DNA of 25,816 nt. Origin: Pelargonium cotyledonis. Lineage: Eukaryota; Streptophyta; Magnoliopsida; Geraniales; Geraniaceae. This document shows positions 10,358 through 21,985 of this stretch, piece by piece. The position numbers and the translations under genes were made by a program. The stretch lies in assembly GCA_036897625.1 (NCBI GenBank), contig JAYMTA010000634.1, forward strand, positions 1 through 25,816, read 5' to 3'. The notes below the pieces were generated by a model. That model was not told the DNA's origin and searched no databases. It was given only the letters and a program-made list of their open reading frames with translations. Numbering within the stretch: the stretch's first letter is position 1; each line of letters opens with the position of its first letter.

Positions 10358-13300
10358 ATGGTAGGTTCCCCGATCATCGGTTCTTGGTTCCTTTTTCGTT
10401 TGTTTACTTGGCAATCTCTTCTTTTCCGGAAAAGTACTGAAATAATTTGTGTTTATGTGGATTGGGTTTTTCAGGGAACTCCAGTAAACATCATAGTTGG
10501 ATCACATGTGTGGGTTGAGGATCCTGAGGAAGCATGGATTGATGGTGAAGTGACACAAATCAAAGGCAAAAATGCCACCATAATCACCACAACTGGGAAA
10601 ACTGTAAGCCATATCTCTCTCCTGGAATACTGGAAACAACTTTCTTTAAACACCAAGAGCTTAATATAGTTGGATCCATTCAAGAATGAAAATATTACTA
10701 GTAAAGGCATATATAACCAATAACACCATGTAGGGTAGATCTAAAGGATGTATATATATATTCCTACCAAAAAGTAGATCTATAAGCCATCGTGTAGTCT
10801 TTATACCAGGTAAATGGATTAGTATCTGGGTTTTAATTGCTCGAAAATTGCAGTTCTTCATAACACAGACTAATAGTTCGATCAGTGATTGAAAAGGATG
10901 CAAGATGAACAATAAAACAGAGTAGAAATTAATAAACAACATAATTTGTAAATTCTATTTGGTGAATTTCTGTTCCCTACTTGAATAGAATTGGATGGAC
11001 AACCAGAAGATATAATGAGTAGAAAATCAAGGTTTAGATTCTCTTCAATCCTTTTCCGGATAAGAATAAGAAACTTTTAATAGATTATAATGGTGAAAGA
11101 GTTGTGAATCTAAACTTAATTACTATTTGTTTTCTGAACAAAGAAGACATCAATGCATTCACAAATTTCCCTTGTATGTGTCACTCAATCTATTTTTGGT
11201 TTACAAGAGATTTGCTCCTAAAATGCTATTGGTTTGAGAATTGATTGCCTCAAAGAAAGCACATAAGGTATATATGACTAATGTGAACTTTTACCTCAAC
11301 ATCAGATAGTTGCAAATATTTCCAGCATATATCCAAAAGACACAGAAGCACCTCCAGCTGGGGTTGATGACATGACCAAGCTAGCATATCTTCATGAGCC
11401 GGGAGTCTTGTATAATCTAGCCTGTCGGTTTGCTCTCAATGAGATATATGTAAGTCACTGCCACCTAATTGACTCTGCATATGCAGTGAAGTTACTTGTT
11501 AATTCTCCTACAACTATAGAACATATAGAAACAATTAGGGGTCTGATAATCAATACTGAAATAAGCAGACTTACACTGGGAACATTCTAATAGCTGTGAA
11601 TCCTTTCCGGAGATTGCCACACCTGTATGACGTCCACATGATGGAGCAATATAAAGGTGCTGCATTTGGAGAGCTAAGTCCCCATCTCTTTGCTGTTGCA
11701 GACACTTGTTACAGGTATGCCAGTGCAGAGAACGAGTTTGGTGGCACCAAAACATTTCACGCCGCTATTATTAGTCTCTGTAATGTATAACTGATATGCT
11801 AAATTTCCATATATCAGGGCAATGATAAATGAGTGTGGAAGCCAGTCCATTTTGGTAAGTGGAGAGAGTGGAGCAGGTAAAACAGAAACAACAAAAATGC
11901 TCATGAGATACCTAGCATTCATGGGGGGCAGAGCTAATACTGAGGGAAGAACAGTAGAACAACAAGTTTTGGAGGTGAGATAGGACTCGTACTTTTCGTG
12001 TCTTAGATACTATGATTAATGAAACAAAAATGTAATGTCTTCTTCTCTACAGTCCAATCCAGTCCTGGAAGCATTTGGGAATGCCAAGACTGTTAAAAAT
12101 AACAATTCAAGGTGAAACATCTAAAAGCTCCTCCTCTCCATTTAGTCCTTTTCCCCACCTTCTTTTTAGTTATACTTACAAAACTGAGTTTCAATACCAG
12201 TCGTTTTGGTAAATTTGTTGAGATTCAATTTGATAAGTACGGGAAGATCTCAGGAGCTGCAGTGCGTACCTATCTTCTTGAAAGATCACGTGTTTGCCAA
12301 GTTTCTGACCCAGAGAGGAACTACCATTGCTTCTACATGCTCTGTGCAGCACCACCGGAGGTAACTTCTTTACATATTGACACCATCACTAACTGTAATC
12401 ATTGAAGGGTAAAAAAAGATGACCGGTAATTGTCTCCTTTCAGGATGCCAAAAAGTTCAAGTTAGGGGACCCAAGAACATTCCACTACTTGAATCAATCT
12501 AGCTGTTATGAAGTAGCAAATGTGGATGATGCAAGAGAGTATTTAGAAACCAGAAATGCCATGGATATTGTGGGAATCAACCAGGATGAACAGGTATTGT
12601 GACTGCATCAATACAAAAACAAGTAATATATTGGCAGCATGCAAGCTTCGTCCATCTTATTGGTAACAATAACATAGGGAGGTCTGCTGTCTGTAGGACG
12701 CTATATTCCGTGTAGTTGCTGCTATTCTCCATCTTGGGAACGTCAATTTTGTCAAAGGGAAGGAATTCGATTCTTCGAAACTGAAAGATGAGAAATCACT
12801 CTATCATCTTGAAACAGTTGCGGAGCTACTAATGTTAGAACTTTAAAAACTTTGACTACCTACATTATTATTTCTTGGCTAGACTCTAATATTTCTATAC
12901 AGGTGTGACAAAACAGCGCTGGAAGACTCACTATGCAAGCGTGTCATAGTGACTCCTGATGGTAATATTACCAAACTACTAGATCCTGAGCAAGCTACCC
13001 TAAGTCGTGATGCCCTGGCTAAGACAATGTACTCCAAATTATTTGATTGGTAAGCAAATTAGACTTCTTAGAATCACCACCCCCAAGTAATAAAGTCTTT
13101 GAGGAAGAGAAAGAATAGCAATAGTATGAGAACAGCCTAAGTTTATTCAATCAACTCGGAAAAGAATGAGATGAGATTATAGGAGAAAAGATGCATAATG
13201 CTCATCAGCAGTATCAAACATATCCAACCAATCCCATCTGGTTATTTAGTTACATTTTTCCAGAAGAAAAAAAAAACATATTTGTTAGCAAAGAACTAAT

Positions 13301-15453
13301 TCCTGAGTAATGCATGGCAGGCTTGTGGATAAGATAAACAATTCCATTGGTCAAGATCCAAATGCAAAAAGCTTAATTGGTGTTCTTGATATTTATGGCT
13401 TTGAAAGCTTCAAGGTTAACAGGTACGTTATTGTACGTTGAGTTGATTAGGAACATATTAACATCTATACAGTTTATCAGGAATCCTAATTATACGTCAT
13501 ATTTGATAGTTTTGAGCAGCTATGTATCAACCTAACAAATGAGAAGTTGCAGCAGCATTTCAATCAGGTAACCATAACATCTCTAAACACAGTGTCCACA
13601 TTTTTGGTTAGCAACTATCTCTTCACATACACTGGCCCAACATTCCTCCACAGCATGTGTTCAAAATGGAGCAAGAAGAGTACACAAGGGAGGAAATTAA
13701 CTGGAGCTACGTTGAATTTGTAGATAATCAAGATGTTTTAGATCTTATTGAGAAGGTACTAACTTTTCCTAAACGCTATTATATACCTAATAGGCACTCT
13801 AACATAAATGGTTATTTATGTAATACTAAGAAAAATTATGATCTTACCTGCAGAAACCTGGGGGTATAATTGCTCTTCTTGATGAAGCGTGGTACGTATT
13901 TAACCTACACACAACATTACGTCTATTTAAATAGAGGTTAAACTTTCAGGCTAAAAATTAATAATGCCTCTGTAGTCTACATAGAAGTTCAAACAAGGGT
14001 ACACTAACGACATGGGGCTATTACAATCTCTGTAGTCCGTAGTTTACGTGTAGGGGAAATGAAGTCACTGCCCCTTCTATCTAGCATTACCGGCCTTCTA
14101 TAAGTGCAAAAAGTAACTAAATTAGATGATATGGGAAAGGAAAAGAGAACTAATATATCAAAAAGAAAAACATATACTGGCAAAGAAAAAAGCTTAATAT
14201 AGTGTGCGTTAAACTCCTCTGCAGTATGTTTCCCAAGTCTACTCATGAAACATTTGCACATAAGATGTATCAGACATATAAAGCCCACAAGCGCTTCAGC
14301 AAGCCAAAACTTGCTCAAACAAGTTTCACAATCAACCATTATGCTGGAGATGTAAGCACAATTCTGGATATATTCTTGCGCTCCAATTAAAAATATCAAA
14401 ATTGCAAAATGTAATCATAAAACTTTTGCTTAATAGGTCACATACCAAGCAGATCATTTCCTCGACAAAAACAAGGATTATGTTGTAGCAGAACATCAAG
14501 CTTTATTAAATGACTCTGCGTGCCCTTTTGTTGCCAATCTCTTCCCTCCACTTCCAGTGGAAACATCAAAGCAATCAAAGTTTTCTTCCCTTGGTACCCG
14601 CTTTAAGGTAAGAAAAAATTCCTCACAGGCGTTCTATTCGATTTCAAAAGCTCTACGACCTGACTTGCTCCTTGGTAAAAACTCAACATCCAGCAACAAC
14701 TACAATCTTTAATGGAAACACTGAACACAACGGAGCCATATTATATCAGATGTGTAAAGCCGAATACAGTTTTGAAGCCTGGAATCTTTGAGAACTACAA
14801 TGTTTTGAACCAGTTAAGATGTGGTGTAAGTAAACTTCTATCTCTACCTTTTTTATTACATTTCACATCCTTCAGAATTAGCTATTGTCAATCTAGTTCT
14901 TCCTAATATGAACATTGTGGCAGGGTGTACTGGAGGCAATTAGGATCAGTTGTGCTGGCTATCCAACAAAACGAACATTTGATGAGTTTCTTGAACGTTT
15001 TGGAATGCTATCTCCTGATGTTCTAGATGGGTACGAGTTCTGTCTTATATATATATCACATTTTTAACTCGCTTTACCATAGTAGGGAGGGGTAGAAATC
15101 CAGGACCTCAAGACTCAAGGCTGGAATAACGCATAATGAGCTACATGCTCTACCTAAAACAAATCAATATTTCCGCTATATGCAGAAGTTAATTCTTCTT
15201 TCTCATGTACAGATCCGATGAGAAAGCAGCATGCATTGCCATTTGTGACAGAATGGGCTTAAAAGGCTATCAGGCAAGTCCATATATGAAACTAATGCCT
15301 TGTATGATGACAAATATACTTCATATGTCATAAATTTCAGAAGAATATTTTCTGCAATTATAGTAAATCTCTCCACCCTAATGATCCTATCAGATTGGAA
15401 AGACAAAAGTGTTCCTTAGAGCAGGGCAAATGGCCGAGTTAGACACACGAAGA
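10358..15453 (+). other. XI-F: Myosin XI motor domain, exons 1-20
   Basis: Exons: 10358-10360, 10475-10603, 11306-11449, 11569-11714, 11818-11974, 12053-12111, 12201-12360, 12444-12593, 12697-12833, 12903-13049, 13321-13422, 13510-13567, 13654-13755, 13854-13891, 14225-14351, 14437-14607, 14694-14825, 14924-15030, 15213-15273, 15394-15571 (the last runs on into the neck). The P-loop GESGAGKT is at residues 156-163 (11861-11884). Switch I, NNNSSRFGK, is at 209-217 across the exon 6/7 junction. Switch II, DIYGFE, is at 434-439 in exon 11. All ATP-site residues I can identify are present, so the motor should be active. The longest introns are 10604-11305 (702 bp) and 13892-14224; neither holds a feature I can name. 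Confidence 0.93.
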
Positions 15454-18400
15454 ACTGAAATTTTGGCAAATGCAGCTAGACGCATCCAGAGGCAAATCCG
15501 AACATATCTAAGCAGAAAAGAGTTCCTTAGACTCCGGACGGCCACAATTGATATGCAGAAAATTTGGAGAGGTTACCATCCTTTACCCTATATGGCACCT
15601 TACACATATAATCAGAAATTAGTCCATAAAAATTATAGTGATGAAGGTCAAGTGTTTAATTAGCTCAAGACGCCAACTTTTTGCACTAAGAACTTAACTA
15701 TCTGAAAAGATGCAGTTGGGTTAAGCTATAATATTCTGTCAGCCAGAAAGTAACCCTACTATCATTTTCAACTGTAATACTGATTTCTACAGGGGAAAAA
15801 AATATATATACGATCATGTTAGAGGCTTGTGTTTCATTTTATCCCCAATCTGATTCTGAAAACAAGAGACATCTCCATCATTTACAGCCATTGTGAAAAT
15901 GATAATGACATAATGTTTTTGCCTCTTCCTTACAGCAAAACTTGCAAGGGCTCTGTATGAATATATGAGAAGGGAAGCCGCATCAATCCGTATACAGAAA
16001 CATGTTCGTTCTCACAGAGCCAGAAAATCATACAAAAAATTACAGGAATCAGCTCTAGTTATTCAAACTGGATTAAGAGCAATGGCAGCTAGAAATGTAT
16101 TCAGACATAGAAGAAGAACCAAGGCTGCAACCACTGTTCAGGTAAATGATTCTCTGGCTGGAATTTATTTGCTGGAAAAAATCTCATGGATGGCTGATAT
16201 AGCTGTGGTAAACAAACTCTCGGCTAATATTTTTGTCATTCCATGAACCCTTGTCTCTTGCAGACTGAATGGCGAAGATTCCAAGCTCTTCATGCTTATA
16301 AAAAGAAGCAGAAAGCAACTCTTTCACTTCAGTGTCTATGGAGAGGAAAGGTGGCAAAGAAGGAACTCAAAAAACTCAAGATGGTGAGTTTCACTGCTTT
16401 AAATACACGTTGTTTGAACTACTATGTCAAATTTAAGCAACCAACTGTTCAATGAAGTATATTACATTCCCTAAATGTGCAAGAGAGTTAAAAGTAGTTT
16501 TGTGCAGGCTGCAAGAGAAACAGGGGCGCTTAAAGAAGCAAAGGACAAGCTAGAGAAGCGTGTTGAAGAACTGTCATGGAGACTAGAGCTTGAAAAACAT
16601 ATGAGGGTATTCTTCTCTGACAAGATCAGTAACAGACTACTAGTCTAATAGCTTAATAATGACACGACACAAGTCACACTAACGAACGCATAAGAGTGAT
16701 TCTCTTCATGCTTGAATCTAACATTTTTCAACTAGTCAAGACTAGTTGAAAAATGCCAAACCTTAATGCTTGGAGCATAACTGAATTGGTCCACTTATGT
16801 TCATCAATAAACGACCAATTATTTTTTAGGTTGATCTTGAAGAAGCTAAGGGGCAAGAAATTGCAAAGCTACAAACAGCTCTACAAGAAATGCAATGCCA
16901 ACTAGAGGAAGCCCATGCCGCCATCATCCATGAGAAAGAAGCAGCAAAGTTAGCAATTGAACAAGCTCCACCGATCATCAAAGAGGTGCCAGTTGTGGAC
17001 AACACGAAGCTGGAGTTACTGACAAACCACAATGAGGAATTGGAGGTAACATCTAAAAACTATGGCTCTATAAGCATTTTACAAAAATTCAGTCCTATGC
17101 CCTACAATGAAGAGAGGAACTCTCCATTATCAACCATGTTAGAAAGCCTTTTCAGTTGTTGTCTTCTTAGAAAATTGTTAATGAATGATCTATGCAGTCA
17201 GAACATTGTTGGAAAAAAATTCAAAGATAAGTATAGGGAAAGGGATCTAGCAACCCGTACATCTACAACTCAACACATAGTTAATAATATAGAAACTGGA
17301 ATTGACAAGTGATCCATCATGCATACACGGACATTAGAGTAATAGATGGCCTAATGTAGATTGAAAATATGCAGGCTGAGCTAATGGAAATGAAGAGCAG
17401 AATAAATGATTTTGAAGATAAGTATTCTAAAGTTGAAAACGAGTGTCGAGCAAGGGTTAAGGAGTCAGAAGAAGCACAGTTGAAAGCAACAGAACTTCAA
17501 GAGACCATTGACAGGTAAACAAGATTATAGTTAGAAAGAAGCTTCTATAATCATCAAGTCAGTTTAGCTAACTATTCTTTATGACTCTCAGATTAGAGTT
17601 AAACTTGTCTAGCCTTGAATCTGAGAACCAGGTTCTCCGCCAACAAGCTCTGGTTGCATCCACAAATGAAGACCTCACTGAAGAATTAGAAAGGTAAGGT
17701 GTTCAATATGATTCAACCTTACTTGCTAAGAGATTTTGCTGTCTTGTTTATCCCTAGTTTTCTAGATACATTAATATCTAGAGAGAACTTGCAAGCTTGA
17801 CGAATTAACCCAGAAACTATTTTTTTGATTAAATTCCTTGTTTTTGTTCAGTCTCAAGAGTAAGATCGCAAAATTGGAATCAGAAAATGACTACCTCTGC
17901 AACAAAGCAGTAGTTGAGCAGATAGCTACTCCTGAAAGGAGACAGTCACAACTCCAGGTTTACTACTTAGAACTGCCACTCTTGGTTAAGATTATTTGTT
18001 TGTTTGATTCTAACCTTCTACTATGTTACAGAGTCTTGAAAATGGACATCAAGCCACAAAAGAGCTTCAAACAACAAAGGTGCTACAACCATTCATAAAC
18101 TTTATTCAAGTAGAGAGCATACTTGACGTGTGTTATTTTAGATCTCATGGGTCTTTTCTATTTTCAGGAGCTGGAACCTGTTTTCTCCGTCCTAACTAAG
18201 CAAAAATCCCTAACAGAGAAGCAGCAGGTTTGTGGTTCAAAACTGAAATTATTGGCAAATACCAAATATTCACTGCGTAGCAAGATACACAATATAACCA
18301 GTTTATCCTCGAATTTTTATGCCTTTTCTCCCCCATAAACAGGAAAACCATGATGTGTTGATCAAATGTCTCGTGGAAGATAAGAGATTTGACAAGAACA

Positions 18401-21040
18401 GACCTGTTGCTGCCTGCATCGTGTATAAAGCTCTTCTCCAGTGGAGATCCTTTGAAGCAGACAAGACAACTATATTTGATAGAATTATTCACACAATCCG
18501 ATCATCTGTAGAGGTAAAAAAATTCAACCAGTTTAATCATATTAAGCACAACAAAGGAACTCAAAAGAAAGCATGACCAATTGAGGACCAGTTTCAACAA
18601 CTATTTTATCCTATCAACTAAATCTGACATGTGAAACTGGATTTTTAAATTATGCCCTTGAAGGTTCAAGACAACATCAGTGACTTATCATATTGGCTCT
18701 CAACGACTTCTACTCTCCTGTTTCTTCTACAAAGTACGCTCAAGGCAAGCAATGCACAAAATGCAAATCCACATCGAAACCGAACCTCACCCATTACCTT
18801 ATTTGGTAGAATGGCACAGGTAAGCTCCTCCAATCAAACTGTGCATCAATATCCATGCAGAAGATTATATAATACTAAGTATACAATAAATTTTCAGGGA
18901 TTCCGCTCGTCTTCAGCGGGTATGGGAGTGTCAAGTGGGTACAGTGGAATGGAGGGAAAAACAAATGATCATTCAAAAGTAGAAGCTAAGTACCCAGTGT
19001 TGCTCTTTAAGCAACATTTAACTGCATATGTTGAGAAAATATACGGGATGATCCGTGACAGTTTAAAGAAGGAGATTAGTCCATTTTTAAATCTGTGCAT
19101 TCAGGTAAAGCATCATATGAATAGAAAAATGTACTTCTCAAGATAACAACAATACTTGAAATATCCATTAACTGTTAACTACCATCAACAGGCACCAAGA
19201 TCTTCAAGAATCAGATCAATAAGAGGGTCATCCAAAAATATCCATTCAAATATTGTTGCAAAACAACAAGCATCAAGCATTCACTGGCAAAGCATTGTTA
19301 ATAAACTAGATCATACCTTGGGTATATTGTCCGAGAACTATGTAAGTGTAACCCACTTTATATCTCCTTTTGTTTGTTTAATTCTCTATTTTGGAGTAGA
19401 GACCTTCCGGTATCAATATTCTAACTTCTCACATCCTGATCAGGTCCCTTCCATGCTTTCAAGGAAAATCTTTAACCAGGTTTTCTCATTCATAAATGTC
19501 CAGCTCTTTAACAGGTAAACAGATACTCAACTCAAAGATTAAATGTTTCACAGTGAAATGAATTTATAATTTCAAAGAAATCACCCTCAATTTTCTATAT
19601 CCATGGTATGGCAGCTTATTGCTCCGTCGAGAGTGTTGTTCATTTAGCAATGGGGAATATGTAAAGGCAGGTTTGCAGGAATTAGAACAGTGGTGCCTCA
19701 AAGCAACAGACAAGGTAGGCTAAACTGTCAAACCCCTAATGCATATACCCTAGACAACTACAGGAACAATAAGGTGATCTATGTTAATTTGTTTTTGCAC
19801 AGTTTGCGGGATCATCATGGGAGGAACTCCAACACATAAGGCAGGCTGTAGGATTTTTGGTATGTACTGTGGATAGCTAAGCTAATCAACAATCCCATAA
19901 CTAAAATCCGGAGTTATAAATTAGTACTTTATCCTTGCAGGTTTTGCATCAAAAATCTCAGAAATCTTTGGATGAGATCACAAACGAGCTTTGTCCGGTA
20001 ACTCACCAAACTTAGTGCTACAATCAAGTAGTCAAGTTGAATTACACCCTAATTTTCTATTCTTCCGCCTTGTTAATTCTTCAATATTCTACTAGAAGAA
20101 ATTAACATTTTAAACCTTAAACTTTCCAATCCTGTGTCTGAAAGAAGATAGACAAATGATCGTGTTTGCCTAAATATGAAACTACATGGCGAAGCTTGTC
20201 ATTCTCTCCAACAACATAAATCAATATCTAACTTTGTACATACTTCTATAAATCAGATTAGTCATCCTGCTGACTTCTGCAATTTTCATGCTAACTTCTA
20301 TCAGGTATTAAGCATTCCGCAAATATACCGTATAGGAACTATGTTTTGGGATGACAAATATGGAACACATGGACTATCTCAAGAGGCAAGTGATCTTCCA
20401 CATTGCGCATAATTAATATATTTCTTATTTTTCATTTTTCAACGGATATATATAAGTTTAGTAGTATTTAAAATAATCCCCAATGCCATATACCGCTACA
20501 TGGCCAAACATGGGATCTGGAATGTTGACGGACAAAGTGCTATATTTTATACGTCTCCCATCAATTTGGTCCAACATTATCAAACTAGGCATGTTTTGGT
20601 AGCAGATGAGCCATCTGACCTCGGGTTTGTGGACTAACAGGTGATCGGCAAGATGAGAACACTGATGGCAGAAGAATCAATCAGCATGCCCAATAATTCA
20701 TTCCTGTTAGATGTTGACTCCAGGTAACCCTAGTTTTTATTCATATCTATACCATCCAAATTCCAAAGGTAGTTTTCACTATTTTCATTACTTGTGTTAG
20801 ATACATAGTATATAACAGAAAACAATAAAATCTTTCAATATTATATATATGTATGTACTCACAATATTGCATTGTATTGAATTGAATGGTGAATCCAGCA
20901 TACCTTTCTTGATGGAAGAATTGTTCCGATCATTGGGAGGTGACGTCAGCCTAAGCCTATCCGACGTGGAGCCGCCGCCACTTCTGCGTCAGAGGTCTGA
21001 TTTCCTATTCCTGTTGCAACAAACAGGAACGGAAACCTGA
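10358..21040 (+). CDS. XI-F: Class XI myosin heavy chain, XI-F type (complete, 40 coding exons)
   Basis: An actin-based motor that moves organelles and drives cytoplasmic streaming in plant cells. The spliced product is 1559 residues, close to the 1556 I recall for Arabidopsis XI-F. Domains in order: motor (1-730), six IQ motifs (about 735-875), coiled coil (about 879-1090), globular dilute-type tail (about 1138-1559). Coding exon 1 is only the ATG (10358-10360), followed at once by a GT donor. All 40 exons join in frame without a stop. The N-terminus [20 protein letters not shown], the link [14 protein letters not shown] and the tail end [11 protein letters not shown] match XI-F better than XI-1, XI-2, XI-B or XI-C. 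In Arabidopsis, XI-F and XI-K act in organ straightening, with XI-F expressed in fibre cells; the same role here is inference. Two introns use GC donors. The gene looks intact. Confidence 0.96.
15274..15393 (+). other. GC-AG intron 19 of the myosin gene
   Basis: Exon 19 ends KGYQ with CAG and is followed by GCAAGT. Exon 20 opens with IGKTKV after CTATCAG. Only a GC donor gives the conserved KGYQIGKTK junction. The nearest GT, four bases on, would shift the frame. The rest of the donor (CAG|GCAAGT) fits the strong consensus expected of GC donors. Confidence 0.88.
15454..16383 (+). other. XI-F: Myosin XI neck: six IQ motifs, exons 20-22
   Basis: The neck is coded by the end of exon 20 plus exons 15936-16141 and 16264-16383, residues about 731-878. 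Six IQ-type repeats follow one another at the usual 23-25 residue spacing, for example [36 protein letters not shown] and [18 protein letters not shown]. They bind calmodulin or calmodulin-like light chains and act as the lever arm. Six is the normal count for class XI. Intron 20 (15572-15935) has no feature I can identify. Confidence 0.9.
16508..18227 (+). other. XI-F: Myosin XI coiled coil and linker, exons 23-29
   Basis: Exons 16508-16606, 16830-17045, 17375-17514, 17592-17693, 17852-17957, 18032-18079, 18168-18227. Residues from about 879 are rich in E, K, L and A in heptad-like order ([19 protein letters not shown] and [18 protein letters not shown]), with a probable break at [13 protein letters not shown]. 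The coiled coil dimerises the heavy chain. The last two exons ([11 protein letters not shown] and [20 protein letters not shown]) form a low-complexity linker to the tail. Confidence 0.87.
16722..16755. repeat. Perfect 16-bp hairpin in myosin intron 23
   Basis: Left arm cattttttcaactagtc-type sequence at 16722-16737, two-base loop AA at 16738-16739, and an exactly complementary right arm gactagttgaaaaatg at 16740-16755. It lies inside the intron 16607-16829, about 75 bases before the acceptor. A smaller palindrome (agactaCtagtct) sits about 90 bases upstream in the same intron. Confidence 0.9.
18343..21040 (+). other. XI-F: Myosin XI globular tail (dilute domain), exons 30-40
   Basis: Exons 18343-18513, 18664-18819, 18898-19104, 19192-19341, 19444-19514, 19615-19714, 19803-19859, 19941-19997, 20305-20385, 20641-20723, 20899-21040. 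This is the cargo-binding tail. Recognisable blocks are [78 protein letters not shown] and the C-terminal [15 protein letters not shown]. The stop TGA is at 21038-21040. Intron 37 (19998-20304, 307 bp) has no feature I can identify. Confidence 0.92.
20386..20640 (+). other. GC-AG intron 38 of the myosin gene
   Basis: Exon 38 ends HGLSQE with GAG and is followed by GCAAGTG. Exon 39 begins VIGKMR after TAACAG. The family reads GLSxEVIxxMR across this point, so the GC donor is required. The next GT would shift the frame. It is the second donor of the form GCAAGT in the same gene. Confidence 0.88.
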
Positions 21041-21985
21041 AAAAACCAACATCATATATAGTATGTGATTCATTAAATTATTTGGTTTTGCCCAATTTTT
21101 GATTGATGGGCGGGAAGGAATGAGTGAGGAGATAAAAGTGTCATTTTTTTGTTCTATTTTCTAGCGAGATGAAACAATTGACGATCGCACCGATTTGTTT
21201 GATTCAGATTGTAAGCGTGGTTATTGTAAAAGGTTGTTTGTATATTACTCTTTTTGGGTTTGAAAGGTTTTGTATATGAAGAAGAAGAAAAAAATATATA
21301 AATGATAAAAAAAAAGAGTTTTTAGCATTTACTGTGTCTTGTGAATTATTTGAATGACAGTTGATGAACATTGACTCTAACAAGCCCTAAAATAGAGCAT
21401 GGCATTTCAGTAACTAAGTAGTTGTTGATCAAGAATTCTCTGAATTTTCAGATTTCATAAGCCAAAGAAAGGACCAATTTAGATCATCTCAACTATGAAA
21501 AAATTCACTAGACTTTGTGAACAAGATCATACAATTGTACATAGATCTAATAGTAGAGATCTTCAACTGAGCAAAGTTGTAAAATTCAGCACAAATCTTC
21601 AACTGAAAATGAGAATCTATGCAAGTATGCAACAGTTTATCACCCAAGAAAAAGGCTTTAAGGTAACTCATACCATAACTGGATCCAGACCTTACACTAA
21701 CTACAGTCACAAGGATGCTAAAAACCACCACATCCAACAACTCAACAGTCATATATCAAAAAATACAACAATTTAAATTATAGAAGCTGGGATATAAAAT
21801 TTAACCTTTCATCAGATGTCATAACTTTAGGCAAAATTCTAAATGTCAGTAACAATACCCTTTTAGCTACGAGAAACAACTATATCATCACAAAATTGAT
21901 GAAACCATCAGTACAGGTCATCAATGAATGGCTTCAGATGATTACAACAGAAGAGCCTTAGAAAAGAATCGGCAATTACAATTTC
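21041..21985. other. Intergenic gap between convergent genes
   Basis: The myosin stop (plus) and the bystin stop (minus) face each other 945 bases apart. The left part must hold the myosin 3' UTR and the right part the bystin 3' UTR. T-rich and TTTGTA-like strings near 21230-21280 would suit plant polyadenylation, but no exact site can be named. Overlapping frames at 21489-21776 on both strands look like chance. Confidence 0.5.

Noticed and set aside
10471-10942. Minus-strand frames opposite myosin exon 2 and intron 2
   Set aside because: They are antisense shadows of the coding exon and of intronic AT-rich sequence.
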